Assembly (NCBI GenBank): GCA_964615765.1
Contig: CAZTQN010000008.1
Location: 62,001-126,000, forward strand
Direction of reading: 5' to 3'
DNA length: 64,000 nt
Origin: CAZTQN01 sp964615765
GTDB lineage: Bacteria; Planctomycetota; Phycisphaerae; Phycisphaerales; UBA1924
Shown here: piece by piece, positions 1 to 9,015 of the stretch
How the letters are laid out: every line of letters begins with the position of its first letter
How positions within the stretch are numbered: position 1 is the first letter of the stretch
Position numbers and translations under genes: made by a program
Notes under the pieces: generated by a model
Databases searched by the model: none
Told to the model about the DNA's origin: nothing
What the model saw: the letters and a program-made list of their open reading frames with translations, nothing else

Positions 1-1587
1 GCCGATCGCTCCGCGCCCGCCAACCTGCGCGAGATGGCCCTCCGCGCCGTCGCCGATCGCCCAGAGCAGCCCGGACAGCACACCGTCGACTTCGTCCCCG
101 ATTGGGGCCGCAACCGCATGCGCGGCATGCTCGAATCCCGCCCCGACTGGTGCATCTCGCGCCAGCGCGCCTGGGGCCTGCCCATCCCCGCGTTCCACAC
201 GCCCGAGGGCGGCGTGCTCCTCACCGCCGCCAGCGTCCGCGCCGTCGCGAAGGCCGTCCGCGAGAAAGGCTCCGACCTCTGGTTCACCGGCTCCCCGGCC
301 GACCTCCTCGCCCACTACCAGCCCGCGAGCGACCCGGACCCGATGGCCAAGGTCGTCTTCCCCGACGGCAACGTTGCCGCCGTCGCCCCGCGCCTGAGCA
401 AGGGCAAGGACATCCTCGACGTCTGGTTTGAGTCCGGCTCGAGCTGGAACGCCGTCATGCGCGAACGCAGCAACGGGGCCGACTATCCGATCGACCTCTA
501 CCTCGAAGGTTCCGACCAGCACCGCGGCTGGTTCCAGTTGTCGCTCCTGCCCGCGCTGGGCGTCACGGGTCAGCCCCCCTTCAAGACTGTGCTCACGCAC
601 GGGTTCATGGTCGACAAGCACGGCAAGAAAATGTCGAAGAGCCTGGGCAATGACATCAAGGTCGAAGACCTGCTGCGCGATCACGGCGCCGATGTCTGCC
701 GCTGGTGGGTCGCGTCGCTCAGTTACGAGAACGACGTCAAGGTCGACATGGAGTTCTTCACGCTCGCGGGCGAGAGCTACCGCAAGGTCCGCAACACGCT
801 CCGCTTCATGCTGAGCAACCTCGACGACTTCACGCCCTCGGGCGATGGGGCCGCCGGGCATTGCGTGAACCTGTCCGCTATCCCGCCCACGAGCCTGGAC
901 GCCTGGGTGCTGTCGGAGTTCGACGCGCTCTCGGCCCGCGTGCGTGACGCGTACCGGCGCTACGACTTCCGCACGGCGCACGGCGCGCTGTACGACTTCT
1001 GCAACCAGACGCTCTCGGCGGTCTATCTGTCGGCGATCAAGGACCGCCTGTACTGCGATGCGCCGGGCTCGCCGCGCCGGCGCCGCACTCAGACCGTGCT
1101 GTGGGACCTGACCGACGGCCTGTGCCGCCTGCTGGCCCCGATCCTGTGCCACACCGCCGACGAAGCCTTCCGCGCCCTGTGGAAGACCGACGCGAAGGAC
1201 ACGACGCGGTGCGTGCACCTGCTCCCCTTCATCGAGGGCTTCGGCGTCAAGGCCGACGCCGGCTGGGCCGCGGTGATGCCCGTGGTCGAGACCGCCACCC
1301 GCGCGCTCGAGGCGGCCAAGAAGGACATGGGCGTTGAGAACCCGCTGGACGCGGGGCTGGCCCTTCCCGACGCGGACGGCGTGCTGGCGACATTCGACAC
1401 GGTCGACCTGGCCGACCTGCTGGGCGTCAGCCGCGTCACGCTCGATCGCGGCCTTGCCGCACCGAAGGTGATCGACCTCCGCGACCAGCCGCGCTGCGAG
1501 CGGTCCTGGAAGCGCGATGGGACGGTGAAGGTCCGATCCGACGGCGGGCTGCTCTCGGACCGAGACGCGGCCGCCGTCGGCGTCTAA
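1..1587 (+). CDS. ileS: Isoleucyl-tRNA synthetase, C-terminal part
   Basis: Class I aminoacyl-tRNA synthetase that charges tRNA-Ile in the cytoplasm. The frame is open from the first base, so the HIGH motif and editing domain lie outside the window and 528 C-terminal residues are seen. The core is clear: DWCISRQRAWGLPIP, an EGSDQHRGWFQ segment, and the KMSKS loop as KKMSKSLGN near base 625, followed by the helical anticodon-binding domain. The C-terminal zinc finger usual in many bacterial IleS is eroded: RCERSW keeps one Cys of the first pair and the second pair is missing (LLSDRD). The stop is TAA at 1585. A kinase gene follows after 183 bases with no clear terminator between them. Confidence 0.97.
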   Translation, partial: ADRSAPANLREMALRAVADRPEQPGQHTVDFVPDWGRNRMRGMLESRPDWCISRQRAWGLPIPAFHTPEGGVLLTAASVRAVAKAVREKGSDLWFTGSPADLLAHYQPASDPDPMAKVVFPDGNVAAVAPRLSKGKDILDVWFESGSSWNAVMRERSNGADYPIDLYLEGSDQHRGWFQLSLLPALGVTGQPPFKTVLTHGFMVDKHGKKMSKSLGNDIKVEDLLRDHGADVCRWWVASLSYENDVKVDMEFFTLAGESYRKVRNTLRFMLSNLDDFTPSGDGAAGHCVNLSAIPPTSLDAWVLSEFDALSARVRDAYRRYDFRTAHGALYDFCNQTLSAVYLSAIKDRLYCDAPGSPRRRRTQTVLWDLTDGLCRLLAPILCHTADEAFRALWKTDAKDTTRCVHLLPFIEGFGVKADAGWAAVMPVVETATRALEAAKKDMGVENPLDAGLALPDADGVLATFDTVDLADLLGVSRVTLDRGLAAPKVIDLRDQPRCERSWKRDGTVKVRSDGGLLSDRDAAAVGV

Positions 1588-1770
1588 CAGCGCCCCGCCG
1601 GCGCGGGACAACGCCCCCGTGCCGGCACGTCCGCGTTCCTCACCATCGCGGCCCGCGTGTTGCCCGTCCGCAACGCGCGTGCCGCCTGCGCTGGCGCGCC
1701 GGGGCATGGTTGTGGACATTTCGCAACGCCCGATGCAACAGCGGGTTGTGGTCATCGATACCGGATCGCG

Positions 1771-2796
1771 ATGCCCACGGACCCGAGCGACAAGCCCGCC
1801 CGCGACGACGCTTCCTCTCACCCGCGCCCCGAGCCCGGCCCGCGCGAGCACAGCGCCCGGACGCCCGAGAACGCGCCCGACGCCGGCGGCGCCGCGCGTC
1901 CGCCCGCGCTGCGGCGTGTCGTCGTTCGACCCGCCGCCAGCCCCGACCCGGTCGACGCCGCCTTCGTCGCCAGCCGCCTGACGACGCTCACGCACGACCT
2001 GGCCAACCTGCTCGACGGCTCGCTGCGCGTCGTCACGCTCGCGCGGCGGAACCTCGCCGAACCCGGCGAGCCCGTGCCCGCGCACTCCGACCGCGTCATC
2101 GATCAGCGCACGCTCGATGAACTCGCCGGGCAGCTCGCGACGCTGCACGCGGCAATGGCGCAGATGGCCGAACTTGTCCGCTGGAGCATGACCGGCCTGA
2201 CGGCGGGCGCGTCCTCGCCGCGCGGCGTGGGCGGGCCCGACGGCCCACGCTTCGCCGTCGCCACCTCGCTGGTCGAAGCCATCCACCACGCCGTCGACGT
2301 CATGCGCCCCATCGCCGACGAGTCGTGCATCCGCCTTGAGACACACCTGGCGAGCGAGCTCGACGCGGTGCCCGCGGGGCAGATCTACAGCGTGGTCGTG
2401 TCCGCCGTGCGCAACGCGATCGAGGCCTTGCAGCGACTGCGCGCGACGCTCCGCGTGCCGGGCGAGGACCGCGTGCTGGTCAAGTCTTGGCTCGAGCCCG
2501 CCGTGCCCGGGCCCGTCGTGGTCATCGAAATCTCCGACAACGGCGCCGGCGTGTGCGCCGACGCCCGCGAGAAGCCGCACGCCGTCTTCCGGCTCGGCTA
2601 CTCCACTAAGCCCGGCGGCTCGGGCGTCGGGCTCGCCGTCAGTTCCGACCTGGTCCGCCAGATGGGCGGGACGATCGAACTGCTCCCGTGCCCGACGGAC
2701 CCCAACACCGGGCGCGCGGGGGCCGTGCTCCGCGTCCGTTACCCCGCGCCGCGATCAACCGACGACCAGGTGCAGGTCCGCGTGCCCGCGGCGTAG
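1771..2796 (+). CDS. Cytoplasmic sensor histidine kinase
   Basis: Histidine kinase of about 341 residues that should phosphorylate the response regulator encoded 77 bases downstream. The phospho-acceptor helix carries LTHDLANLLDG with His near residue 75. The HATPase domain has an N box (SAVRNAIEAL, Asn near 215), a G1 box (DNGAG near 257) and a G2 box (GGSGVGL near 282). No transmembrane segment or recognisable sensor domain is seen. The first 65 residues are Pro/Arg-rich and probably disordered, so the protein is likely a soluble NtrB-like kinase fed by an intracellular signal. I chose the ATG at 1771 because residues before it in the frame look non-coding; there is no strong ribosome binding site, so the start is uncertain. 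Confidence 0.85.
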   Translation: MPTDPSDKPARDDASSHPRPEPGPREHSARTPENAPDAGGAARPPALRRVVVRPAASPDPVDAAFVASRLTTLTHDLANLLDGSLRVVTLARRNLAEPGEPVPAHSDRVIDQRTLDELAGQLATLHAAMAQMAELVRWSMTGLTAGASSPRGVGGPDGPRFAVATSLVEAIHHAVDVMRPIADESCIRLETHLASELDAVPAGQIYSVVVSAVRNAIEALQRLRATLRVPGEDRVLVKSWLEPAVPGPVVVIEISDNGAGVCADAREKPHAVFRLGYSTKPGGSGVGLAVSSDLVRQMGGTIELLPCPTDPNTGRAGAVLRVRYPAPRSTDDQVQVRVPAA

Positions 2797-2873
2797 CGAT
2801 CAGGCCGTCTCCCCGCGTGCGCCGCGTGGTCTTCCCGTCTCCCGAGTGTTCACAGGCCGAGCGAGTGTGTTCG

Positions 2874-4367
2874 ATGCGTGCCAAGTCCTCGCCTTCGACC
2901 CGCGTGCTGATCGTTGACGACGACCCCGTCGCGGCGGAGTCGCTCGCCGATTTTCTGAGCGAGGACGGCCGCTCCTGCACCGCCGTCTTCAGCGCCGCCG
3001 AGGCCCTGAAAGTGCTGGGCGAGGCCGACCGCGCCCTCGACGCCGGCGAGACGCAGGACGCCTTCGGCGCAATGGTGTGCGACGTCTCCATGCCGGGGAT
3101 GGACGGGCTCGAACTCCTGCGCACCGTGCAGAAGGCCCACCCGACGCTCGCGGTGGTCATGCTGACGGGCTACGGCACGATCGAGACGGCCGTCTCCGCC
3201 GTGCGCGCCGGCGCCGTCGATTTCCTCACCAAACCCGTCGTCGACGCCGAACTTCGCCTCGCGCTCGAACGCGCGTTCCGCCAGCACGCGCTGAGCGCCG
3301 AGAACCGCTCACTCAAGCGCCGGCTCGACGCCCGCTTCGGGCTCGACACCATCGTCGGCAGCGACCCGCGCATGCTCCGCGTCTTTCAGCTCATCCAGGC
3401 CGTCGCCGCGAGCAAGACCACCGTGCTGATGACCGGCGAGTCGGGCGTCGGCAAGAGCCTGATCGCGCAGGCGATCCACCAGCGCTCGCCGCGGCGTGAC
3501 AAGCCGTTCGTCCAGCTCTCGTGCGGCTCGATCCCGGAAACGCTGCTGGAGAGCGAGCTGTTCGGGCACGTCAAGGGCGCCTTCACCGGGGCCCACGCCG
3601 ACAAGATCGGGCGCTTCCTCGCCGCCGACACCGGCACGATCTTCCTCGACGAGATCAACTCAGCCTCCCCGGCGATGCAGCTCAAGCTGCTGCGCGTGCT
3701 GCAGGAGCGCCGCTTCGAGCCCGTCGGCAGCACGCAGACCATCGAGGTCGACACGCGCGTCGTGCTCGCGACCAACAAGCCGCTGGAAGACCTCGTCGCC
3801 CGCGGCGAGTTCCGGCAGGACCTGTACTACCGCATCAACGTCGTCGCGATCGACCTGCCGCCGCTGCGCGATCGACCCACCGACATCCCTTCCCTCGCCG
3901 CACATTTTCTCGACAAGCACGCCGCCGCGCTCGGGCGACGCTTCGTCGGCTTCTCTCCCGACGCGATGACGGCGCTGGCGCGGTACGACTACCCCGGCAA
4001 CGTGCGCGAGCTGGAGAACATCGTCGAGCGGGCCGCCGTGCTGTCAGGTTCGCCCACCATCGGCGTCGACGCGCTGCCGGAGCACGTGCTGCACAACGCC
4101 TCGCCGCTGCACGCGGGTGGCGGCGGCCTGCGCCTGGTCGGTCACGAAGCAGCGCCCGCGCCGTCCATCGACGACACGCCGTGGACGCCGACGCCGCTCG
4201 AAGACGCGCTGCGCGAGCCCGAGCGCCGCATCATCCTCAAGGCCCTCGCGGCCAACGACTGGAACCGCCAGAAGACCGCCGACGACCTCAAGATCAACCG
4301 CACCACGCTCTACAAGAAGATGCGCACGCTCGGCATCGACGCCGGCGACGAACGCGCCGCCGGCTGA
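2874..4367 (+). CDS. Sigma-54-dependent NtrC-family response regulator
   Basis: Three-domain enhancer-binding protein of 497 residues. The receiver domain has acidic residues in VDDDP, the phospho-acceptor Asp near 70 (VCDVSMPGMDG) and the Lys of FLTKP near 120. The AAA+ domain has Walker A GESGVGKS (about 188-195), the sigma-54 contact loop GAFTGA (about 235-240), Walker B TIFLDE (about 255-260) and arginine-finger segments. A C-terminal Fis-type helix-turn-helix ends the protein (NRQKTADDLKINRTTLYKK). The ATG at 2874 puts the receiver domain at the expected distance; an upstream in-frame ATG at 2688 lies inside the kinase gene. It forms a two-component pair with the preceding kinase and implies an RpoN-dependent regulon, whose targets are not evident here. 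Confidence 0.95.
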   Translation: MRAKSSPSTRVLIVDDDPVAAESLADFLSEDGRSCTAVFSAAEALKVLGEADRALDAGETQDAFGAMVCDVSMPGMDGLELLRTVQKAHPTLAVVMLTGYGTIETAVSAVRAGAVDFLTKPVVDAELRLALERAFRQHALSAENRSLKRRLDARFGLDTIVGSDPRMLRVFQLIQAVAASKTTVLMTGESGVGKSLIAQAIHQRSPRRDKPFVQLSCGSIPETLLESELFGHVKGAFTGAHADKIGRFLAADTGTIFLDEINSASPAMQLKLLRVLQERRFEPVGSTQTIEVDTRVVLATNKPLEDLVARGEFRQDLYYRINVVAIDLPPLRDRPTDIPSLAAHFLDKHAAALGRRFVGFSPDAMTALARYDYPGNVRELENIVERAAVLSGSPTIGVDALPEHVLHNASPLHAGGGGLRLVGHEAAPAPSIDDTPWTPTPLEDALREPERRIILKALAANDWNRQKTADDLKINRTTLYKKMRTLGIDAGDERAAG

Positions 4368-4409
4368 ACAGGCCCCTCGCCCGCAGACACGCCCGCAGGA
4401 CCCCACCCC

Positions 4410-4811
4410 ATGCCCGTCAGCACCGCCCTGAGCCGACTCATCGACCGACTCACCTCAGGCGGCGTGCCCTTCGAGGTCCACGACGACACCGTCATCGTCC
4501 GCGCCGCGCACCGCGCCGGCTTCGACGTCTCCTTCGCCGAGACCGCCACCGGCTACCTCGTCGGGTACGACGGCTGGCAGGAGCACTTCACCGACGAGCA
4601 CCGCGCCCTGTCCTGCTTCGAGTTCGGGCTCAGCGACCGCTGCCGCCTGAAGGTCTTCCGGCGCAGCACCCGCCCGTACCGCTGGACCGTCGAATACCTC
4701 GCCGACGGGCAGTGGCTCGAAGGCGGCACCGTCGGCCGCCTCGACTTCCCGCTCTGGCAGGAGCGCGACATCGAGTACCGCCAGAACGCGCTCATCCGCG
4801 CCGGCGGCTGA
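4410..4811 (+). CDS. Conserved hypothetical protein, 133 aa
   Basis: Not recognised. It is a soluble acidic protein with no signal peptide or membrane segment. It is rich in aromatic residues in the second half (YRWTVEYLADGQWLEGG, FPLWQERDIEYRQN), which suggests a compact alpha/beta fold. Codon use matches its neighbours. It starts 42 bases after the response regulator on the same strand, with an AGGA about 9 bases upstream of the ATG, so it may be co-transcribed with the two-component genes. Its 3' end faces the end of the metallophosphoesterase gene. Confidence 0.75.
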   Translation: MPVSTALSRLIDRLTSGGVPFEVHDDTVIVRAAHRAGFDVSFAETATGYLVGYDGWQEHFTDEHRALSCFEFGLSDRCRLKVFRRSTRPYRWTVEYLADGQWLEGGTVGRLDFPLWQERDIEYRQNALIRAGG

Positions 4812-4838
4812 CGCTCGCGCCCGTTGACGCACCTCGCC

Positions 4839-6911
4839 TCAGCGCGAGGCCTCGTCGACCACGCTCGGCGCCCCGATCACGCGGCCAACCGGCCGGCGCG
4901 GCGACTCGCCCCACACCGACCGCCCGAATAGCCCGTCCATGTTGGTCGCGACGATCGTCGCGCTGTCCGCCGAGACGCGCCGCTCCGGCGTGAACGCCTC
5001 GCCCGTGTACACCGCGCCCTTCGACAGCCGCACGCCGTCGATCCGCCCGACAAAGTGCGACGCCGCCGTCCCGTTGCGCTCGACGTCCGCCCCGATCATC
5101 AGGGGCAGGTCGTTGGTCCGGCGCGGGCCGCTCCCGCTCTTGCGGGCGACGACGCGCCCGTCGACGTACAGCCGCACTTCCGACCCGTCGAACACGCCGG
5201 CGATGTGGTGCCACCGCCCCGTCTCCAGCGATCGCTCCGTCCCGGTCACATCGACGTAGGCCCCGCCCAGGTGCACGGAGAACTGCGGCGTGCCCCCGCT
5301 GACGAACAGCCCGTACTCGGAGCCCTGCGTCTTGGTGATCAGCCCCGTGCGCCGATCAAACCGCTCCGCGTTCATCCAGCACTCGAGCGTGAAGGCCCCG
5401 TCCGGCAACGCCGCGTCCTTCGACTCGATCCGCAGCGCGTCGTTCCCGTCAAGGGCCAGCACGCGTTCGACCATCGGCGCCGCCGGCGCCGGCACCGCGC
5501 CCGCGTCCACCGGCACGTCCACCCGATTCTCCGGCAGCGTGTACCGCTGCCCCGGCATCAGCACGTCCGTGTTGACGACCAGTTCCAGCGTGCGGTACCA
5601 GTCGTCGGCGCTGTTGATCGGACGGCGGACATCGAACGCGAACGTCCGGCTCTGCCCCGCCTCGATCTTGCCGTGGTCGTGATCCGGGCTCGCCATCCAC
5701 CGCGCATCGGCCGAGTCGACGCCGATGGTGATGTCGATCGGACGCGTCGTCACGTTCTGCACCGTCGCGCTGACCCGCTGCCGCGCCGACCCGTCGCTCC
5801 CGAGCACCACGGTCCCCTCGATCGTCGGGGCCTGCTGCGTCTGCTTGGCGCACTCGTCGGCGAGCGCCCCGGTGATCTCGCGCACGTCCATCGCCTCGCC
5901 CACGGGGAACGCCGCCATCGCCACCTGCTTCTTCCGCACCGTCACCAGGTGATAGTGGTGCAGCCACCCGGCCTGCGGCACGATGCCGGCCTGATGCCCG
6001 CCGACGGTCGCCAGCGTGACATACTCGATCCCGTCCTTCGGGTCATAGCGCATGCGGTGGATGTGCCCGGCGAAGACCGCCGTCACGTTCCCCGCAGCGA
6101 CCAGTTCGCGGTGCACCTTGTCCCAGTCATCGCCGTAGTTCCCGCCCAGCCAGCGCGGGTGGTGCAGGAACAGGAAGACGTGGTCGGCGTCCTTGGCCTT
6201 CACGAGCACGCTCTTGAGCCACTCGAACTGCTCGGTGCTCATCTTCTGCGAGTCGGGCTTGCCGATGGCCTTCTCGCCCGTCTCCGGGTTGCCTTCGTCG
6301 CTGTAGATCGCGATGAACCAGGAGTTCTTATGCTCGAAGGCGTACCACAAGGGGCCGAAGTGCATCTCGTAGTTCTGCTCGTGCTCGCCCGCCGGCTTCT
6401 CGCCCGGCCCGCGCCAGTACACGTCGTGATTCCCCGCCACCGGGAACCACGGGCACCGCAGCTCGTTCATGATCGTCTTGTACTCGCGCATCTGCTCCAT
6501 CCAGCGCGGCGTCTGGTTGTAGCCCTGGATCAGATCCCCCACCGTCATCACCAGGTCCGGCTCGACCAGGTTCGTGTCGCGCACGGCGTCCGCCAGCACG
6601 TTCACGCCCTCGTCCGGCCCGCCCGTCCGGTCGCCAAAGACCACGAACGTGAACGCGTCCTTCTCCGCCGGCAACGGCAGCACGATGTCGCTCTTGCGGC
6701 TGGTGACGAATCGCGCAGGCGTGGGCGCTTCGGTCTCGTGCTTGTCGTTGTGATGGTGCGTGTGCCGATCGTGCACGAGGTTTTCGCGGCGCGGCTCATC
6801 GCCCGCCTGCCCAAGCGCCGCCGCGGACCAGCCGCCAACACCCGCCCCGACCGCCGCCGCGATGATGACCGCAGAGCGCCACGTCCGACCGCCAAGTGAC
6901 CCGTTGTGCAT
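4839..6911 (-). CDS. Secreted calcineurin-like metallophosphoesterase with LamG domain
   Basis: About 690 residues. A signal peptide (hydrophobic stretch about 12-34, ending near AALGQA) precedes an unusual His-rich stretch (HDRHTHHHNDKH, about 47-58). The calcineurin-like fold shows GDRTGG near 93, VGDLIQ near 124, GNHDVYW near 160, a His pair in FLFLHHPRW near 250, and GHIHRM near 282. These are the metal ligands of a two-metal phosphoesterase, although the first motif has Arg where His is typical (GDRT for GDxH). A central linker follows, then a C-terminal LamG/concanavalin-like domain (about 515-640). The ATG at 6911 was preferred to an in-frame one at 6995 because it puts the signal peptide at the N-terminus. 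Probable role: extracytoplasmic phosphate-ester hydrolysis. Confidence 0.92.
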   Translation of the reverse strand: MHNGSLGGRTWRSAVIIAAAVGAGVGGWSAAALGQAGDEPRRENLVHDRHTHHHNDKHETEAPTPARFVTSRKSDIVLPLPAEKDAFTFVVFGDRTGGPDEGVNVLADAVRDTNLVEPDLVMTVGDLIQGYNQTPRWMEQMREYKTIMNELRCPWFPVAGNHDVYWRGPGEKPAGEHEQNYEMHFGPLWYAFEHKNSWFIAIYSDEGNPETGEKAIGKPDSQKMSTEQFEWLKSVLVKAKDADHVFLFLHHPRWLGGNYGDDWDKVHRELVAAGNVTAVFAGHIHRMRYDPKDGIEYVTLATVGGHQAGIVPQAGWLHHYHLVTVRKKQVAMAAFPVGEAMDVREITGALADECAKQTQQAPTIEGTVVLGSDGSARQRVSATVQNVTTRPIDITIGVDSADARWMASPDHDHGKIEAGQSRTFAFDVRRPINSADDWYRTLELVVNTDVLMPGQRYTLPENRVDVPVDAGAVPAPAAPMVERVLALDGNDALRIESKDAALPDGAFTLECWMNAERFDRRTGLITKTQGSEYGLFVSGGTPQFSVHLGGAYVDVTGTERSLETGRWHHIAGVFDGSEVRLYVDGRVVARKSGSGPRRTNDLPLMIGADVERNGTAASHFVGRIDGVRLSKGAVYTGEAFTPERRVSADSATIVATNMDGLFGRSVWGESPRRPVGRVIGAPSVVDEASR

Positions 6912-7079
6912 AGGCGGCGAGAATAGAGCGGCCCGCGCCGCGCGTGAAGCCGCACGCCGCGTCCGAACGCCGCGAAGCACCCGCTTTTCCGTCAAGTTTG
7001 CGCAAAGACGCCGCGGCGCACCGTCACCTACACCGTCATCGCTTGCCCGCGCCGGTCACGTCGCGCACGCCCGCTCGAG

Positions 7080-7475
7080 TCAGAACGCGGCGGCGCCCGC
7101 CTCGGCGACGGCGTGGTCCTGCTCGCCCGACCCGCCGCTCACACCGATCGCGCCCACAACCTTCCCGTTCCGCTTCAGGGGGATCCCGCCGGCGAAGATC
7201 ATGATCCGCCCGTCGTTCGACGCGTGGATCCCGAAGAACTGCTCGCCCGACTGGCTGTGCTCCGCGAGGTCCTTGGTCGCGATATCAAACGCGCGGCTGG
7301 TGTACGCCTTCTTGATCGAGATGTCGATCGACCCCAGCCACGCCCCGTCCATCCGCACGTGCGACACCAGGTTCCCGCCCCCGTCCGCCACCGCGATGTT
7401 CATCGGCTGCCCGATCTCGGCCGCCTTCTTCTCCGCAGCGGCAATCACACGACGAGCATCGGCAAGGGTGACCAT
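7080..7475 (-). CDS. GlcG/HbpS (DUF336) family protein
   Basis: 131 residues that match the GlcG/HbpS fold along the whole length: an N-terminal LADARRVIAAAEKKA helix, the IAVADGGGNLVSHVRMDGAW segment, the KKAYTSRAF helix, and the closing GAIGVSGGSGEQDHAVAE. Family members bind haem or are encoded near glycolate and diol-use genes; the substrate here is unknown and no such genes are near. No signal peptide is seen. The start at 7475 is set by AAGGAG at 7482-7487, six bases upstream; a longer frame from 7520 lacks such a site. It stands alone between two genes for secreted proteins. Confidence 0.9.
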   Translation of the reverse strand: MVTLADARRVIAAAEKKAAEIGQPMNIAVADGGGNLVSHVRMDGAWLGSIDISIKKAYTSRAFDIATKDLAEHSQSGEQFFGIHASNDGRIMIFAGGIPLKRNGKVVGAIGVSGGSGEQDHAVAEAGAAAF

Positions 7476-7700
7476 CCGGGACTCCTTCAAGGTTGGTTCG
7501 TACTTCTGAGCGCCAGTCATCGCCCGACACGCCCGAGACCGGACGTTCGCGCCCGCCGAGTCTATCGCCCCCCTCCCCGCCGCCCGCCTCTCCCCCCCGG
7601 ATTTGCTGGTGCTTCCGCCCCCGACCGTGCATACTGAACGGAATCCCCGTCACCCCTCCCCACTCCCCCGCGGGCCACGCCCACGCTTCAGGAGACGCCC

Positions 7701-9005
7701 GTGTTCCAACCCTTCTTATCGCTCCGTCCGGGCGCGCGTTTCGCCATCATTCTGCTCGCCTGGCTCGCGGGCGCGCACCCCGCGGCTGGCCAGACCGGCG
7801 CGTGCTGTCTCGGCACCGTCTGCCTCAGCCGCACGCTCGAAGCGTGCGACAGCATCTCCGGGGTGTTTGTCGGCGTCGCGGTGACGTGCACCCCTTCGAC
7901 GTGCGTGCCCCGCGCCTGCTGCCCCGCGGGCAGCCCGGCCTGCGTCATCGAGTACGCCAGCCTCTGCTCCGCCGCCGGGGGCACGCCGCAGCCCCAGGCC
8001 ACCTGCTCGCCGAACCCCTGCCCCGCCGAGGTCTGCTGCAGCGACACCCTCGCCTGCACGCTGATCCTGCCCGGTGCGCCGTGTAGCGGCACGCGTTTGT
8101 CCACGACGACTTGCTCCCCGAATCCCTGCCCGCAGGAACTTCGCGCCTGCTGCGAAGCCATCGGCGTGTGCAGCATCACCCGCATGCTGGAATGCACCGG
8201 CCTGCCGCTCGCCGCCGGAACCGCCTGCGTGCCCAACGTGTGTCCATCTCCCTGCTGCGCCCAGAACGGCACCTGCACGCTGGTCGCCCCCAGCGCATGC
8301 ACCGGCGTGCCGCGTGCCGGCATCACCTGCGGCCCGGACACCTGCATCGTGCGCGCCTGCTGCACCAGTACCGCCGCGTGCGTCCTGCAGAGCGCCCTGT
8401 TCCCCTGCAGCGGGATCCAACTCTCCACCACCACCTGCCAGCCGAACGCGTGCCAGCCCTTCTCCGGCTCCTGCTGCCGGGCGATGGGCGCGTGCTCCGT
8501 GAGCCTCCTCGCCGGGTGTATCGACGGCACGTTCACGCAGGGGCAGACCTGCGCCGTCGGCGTCTGCCCCGTGCCGTGCTGCGCGCCGGGGGGATGCTCG
8601 TTGCTCACGCCCGCGGCGTGCGCCGCGCTCGGCGGAACCTCCAGCTCCTCCAGCACCTGCCAGCCCTTCGAGTGCTCCGGCGCTTGCTGCGGCGCCACCA
8701 CCCGCGCCTGCATCGTGCTCAACTTTGCCGACTGCGCCGCCATGGGCCTGCGATTCATGGGGCCAAACGCGACCTGCGGCCCAAACGCCTGTCCCGCGCG
8801 CGGCGCCTGCTGCAACGGCGCCGCCTGCACCGTCGTCGATCAATCCGCCTGCACCGGCAACTTCCTCGGGCACGGCGTCGCCTGCGCTCCCGCCTCGCGC
8901 ACCGGCCACCTCAACGCGTGCTGCCCGGCAGACTTCAACGCCGCCGCCGGCGTCTCCGTGCAGGACCTCTTCGACTTCCTCGCCGCGTTCTTCGCCGGCT
9001 GCTGA
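7701..9005 (+). CDS. Secreted Cys-rich repeat protein with GC-type dockerin tail
   Basis: 434 residues starting at GTG 7701, with AGGAG six bases upstream. A signal peptide (IILLAWLAGAHPAAGQ) is followed by ten tandem repeats of about 34-38 residues with the pattern ACC-x(4-6)-C-x(6-9)-C-x(10-15)-C-xPxx-C, for example TCGPDTC and TCSPNPC. Five or six Cys per repeat suggest a rod of small disulphide-bonded modules. The last 30 residues form a dockerin-like half (CPADFNAAAGVSVQDLF) ending in Ala-Gly-Cys directly before the stop, a tail shared by six other proteins here. The protein is probably exported and anchored or displayed; no enzymatic domain is seen. Function unknown. Confidence 0.85.
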   Translation: MFQPFLSLRPGARFAIILLAWLAGAHPAAGQTGACCLGTVCLSRTLEACDSISGVFVGVAVTCTPSTCVPRACCPAGSPACVIEYASLCSAAGGTPQPQATCSPNPCPAEVCCSDTLACTLILPGAPCSGTRLSTTTCSPNPCPQELRACCEAIGVCSITRMLECTGLPLAAGTACVPNVCPSPCCAQNGTCTLVAPSACTGVPRAGITCGPDTCIVRACCTSTAACVLQSALFPCSGIQLSTTTCQPNACQPFSGSCCRAMGACSVSLLAGCIDGTFTQGQTCAVGVCPVPCCAPGGCSLLTPAACAALGGTSSSSSTCQPFECSGACCGATTRACIVLNFADCAAMGLRFMGPNATCGPNACPARGACCNGAACTVVDQSACTGNFLGHGVACAPASRTGHLNACCPADFNAAAGVSVQDLFDFLAAFFAGC

Positions 9006-9015
9006 CCCGGCCCGC

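Noticed and set aside
5055..6899. Long plus-strand open frame of 614 codons opposite the metallophosphoesterase
   Set aside because: His/Arg/Pro-rich translation without motifs; it is the antisense frame of a GC-rich gene with clear catalytic motifs.
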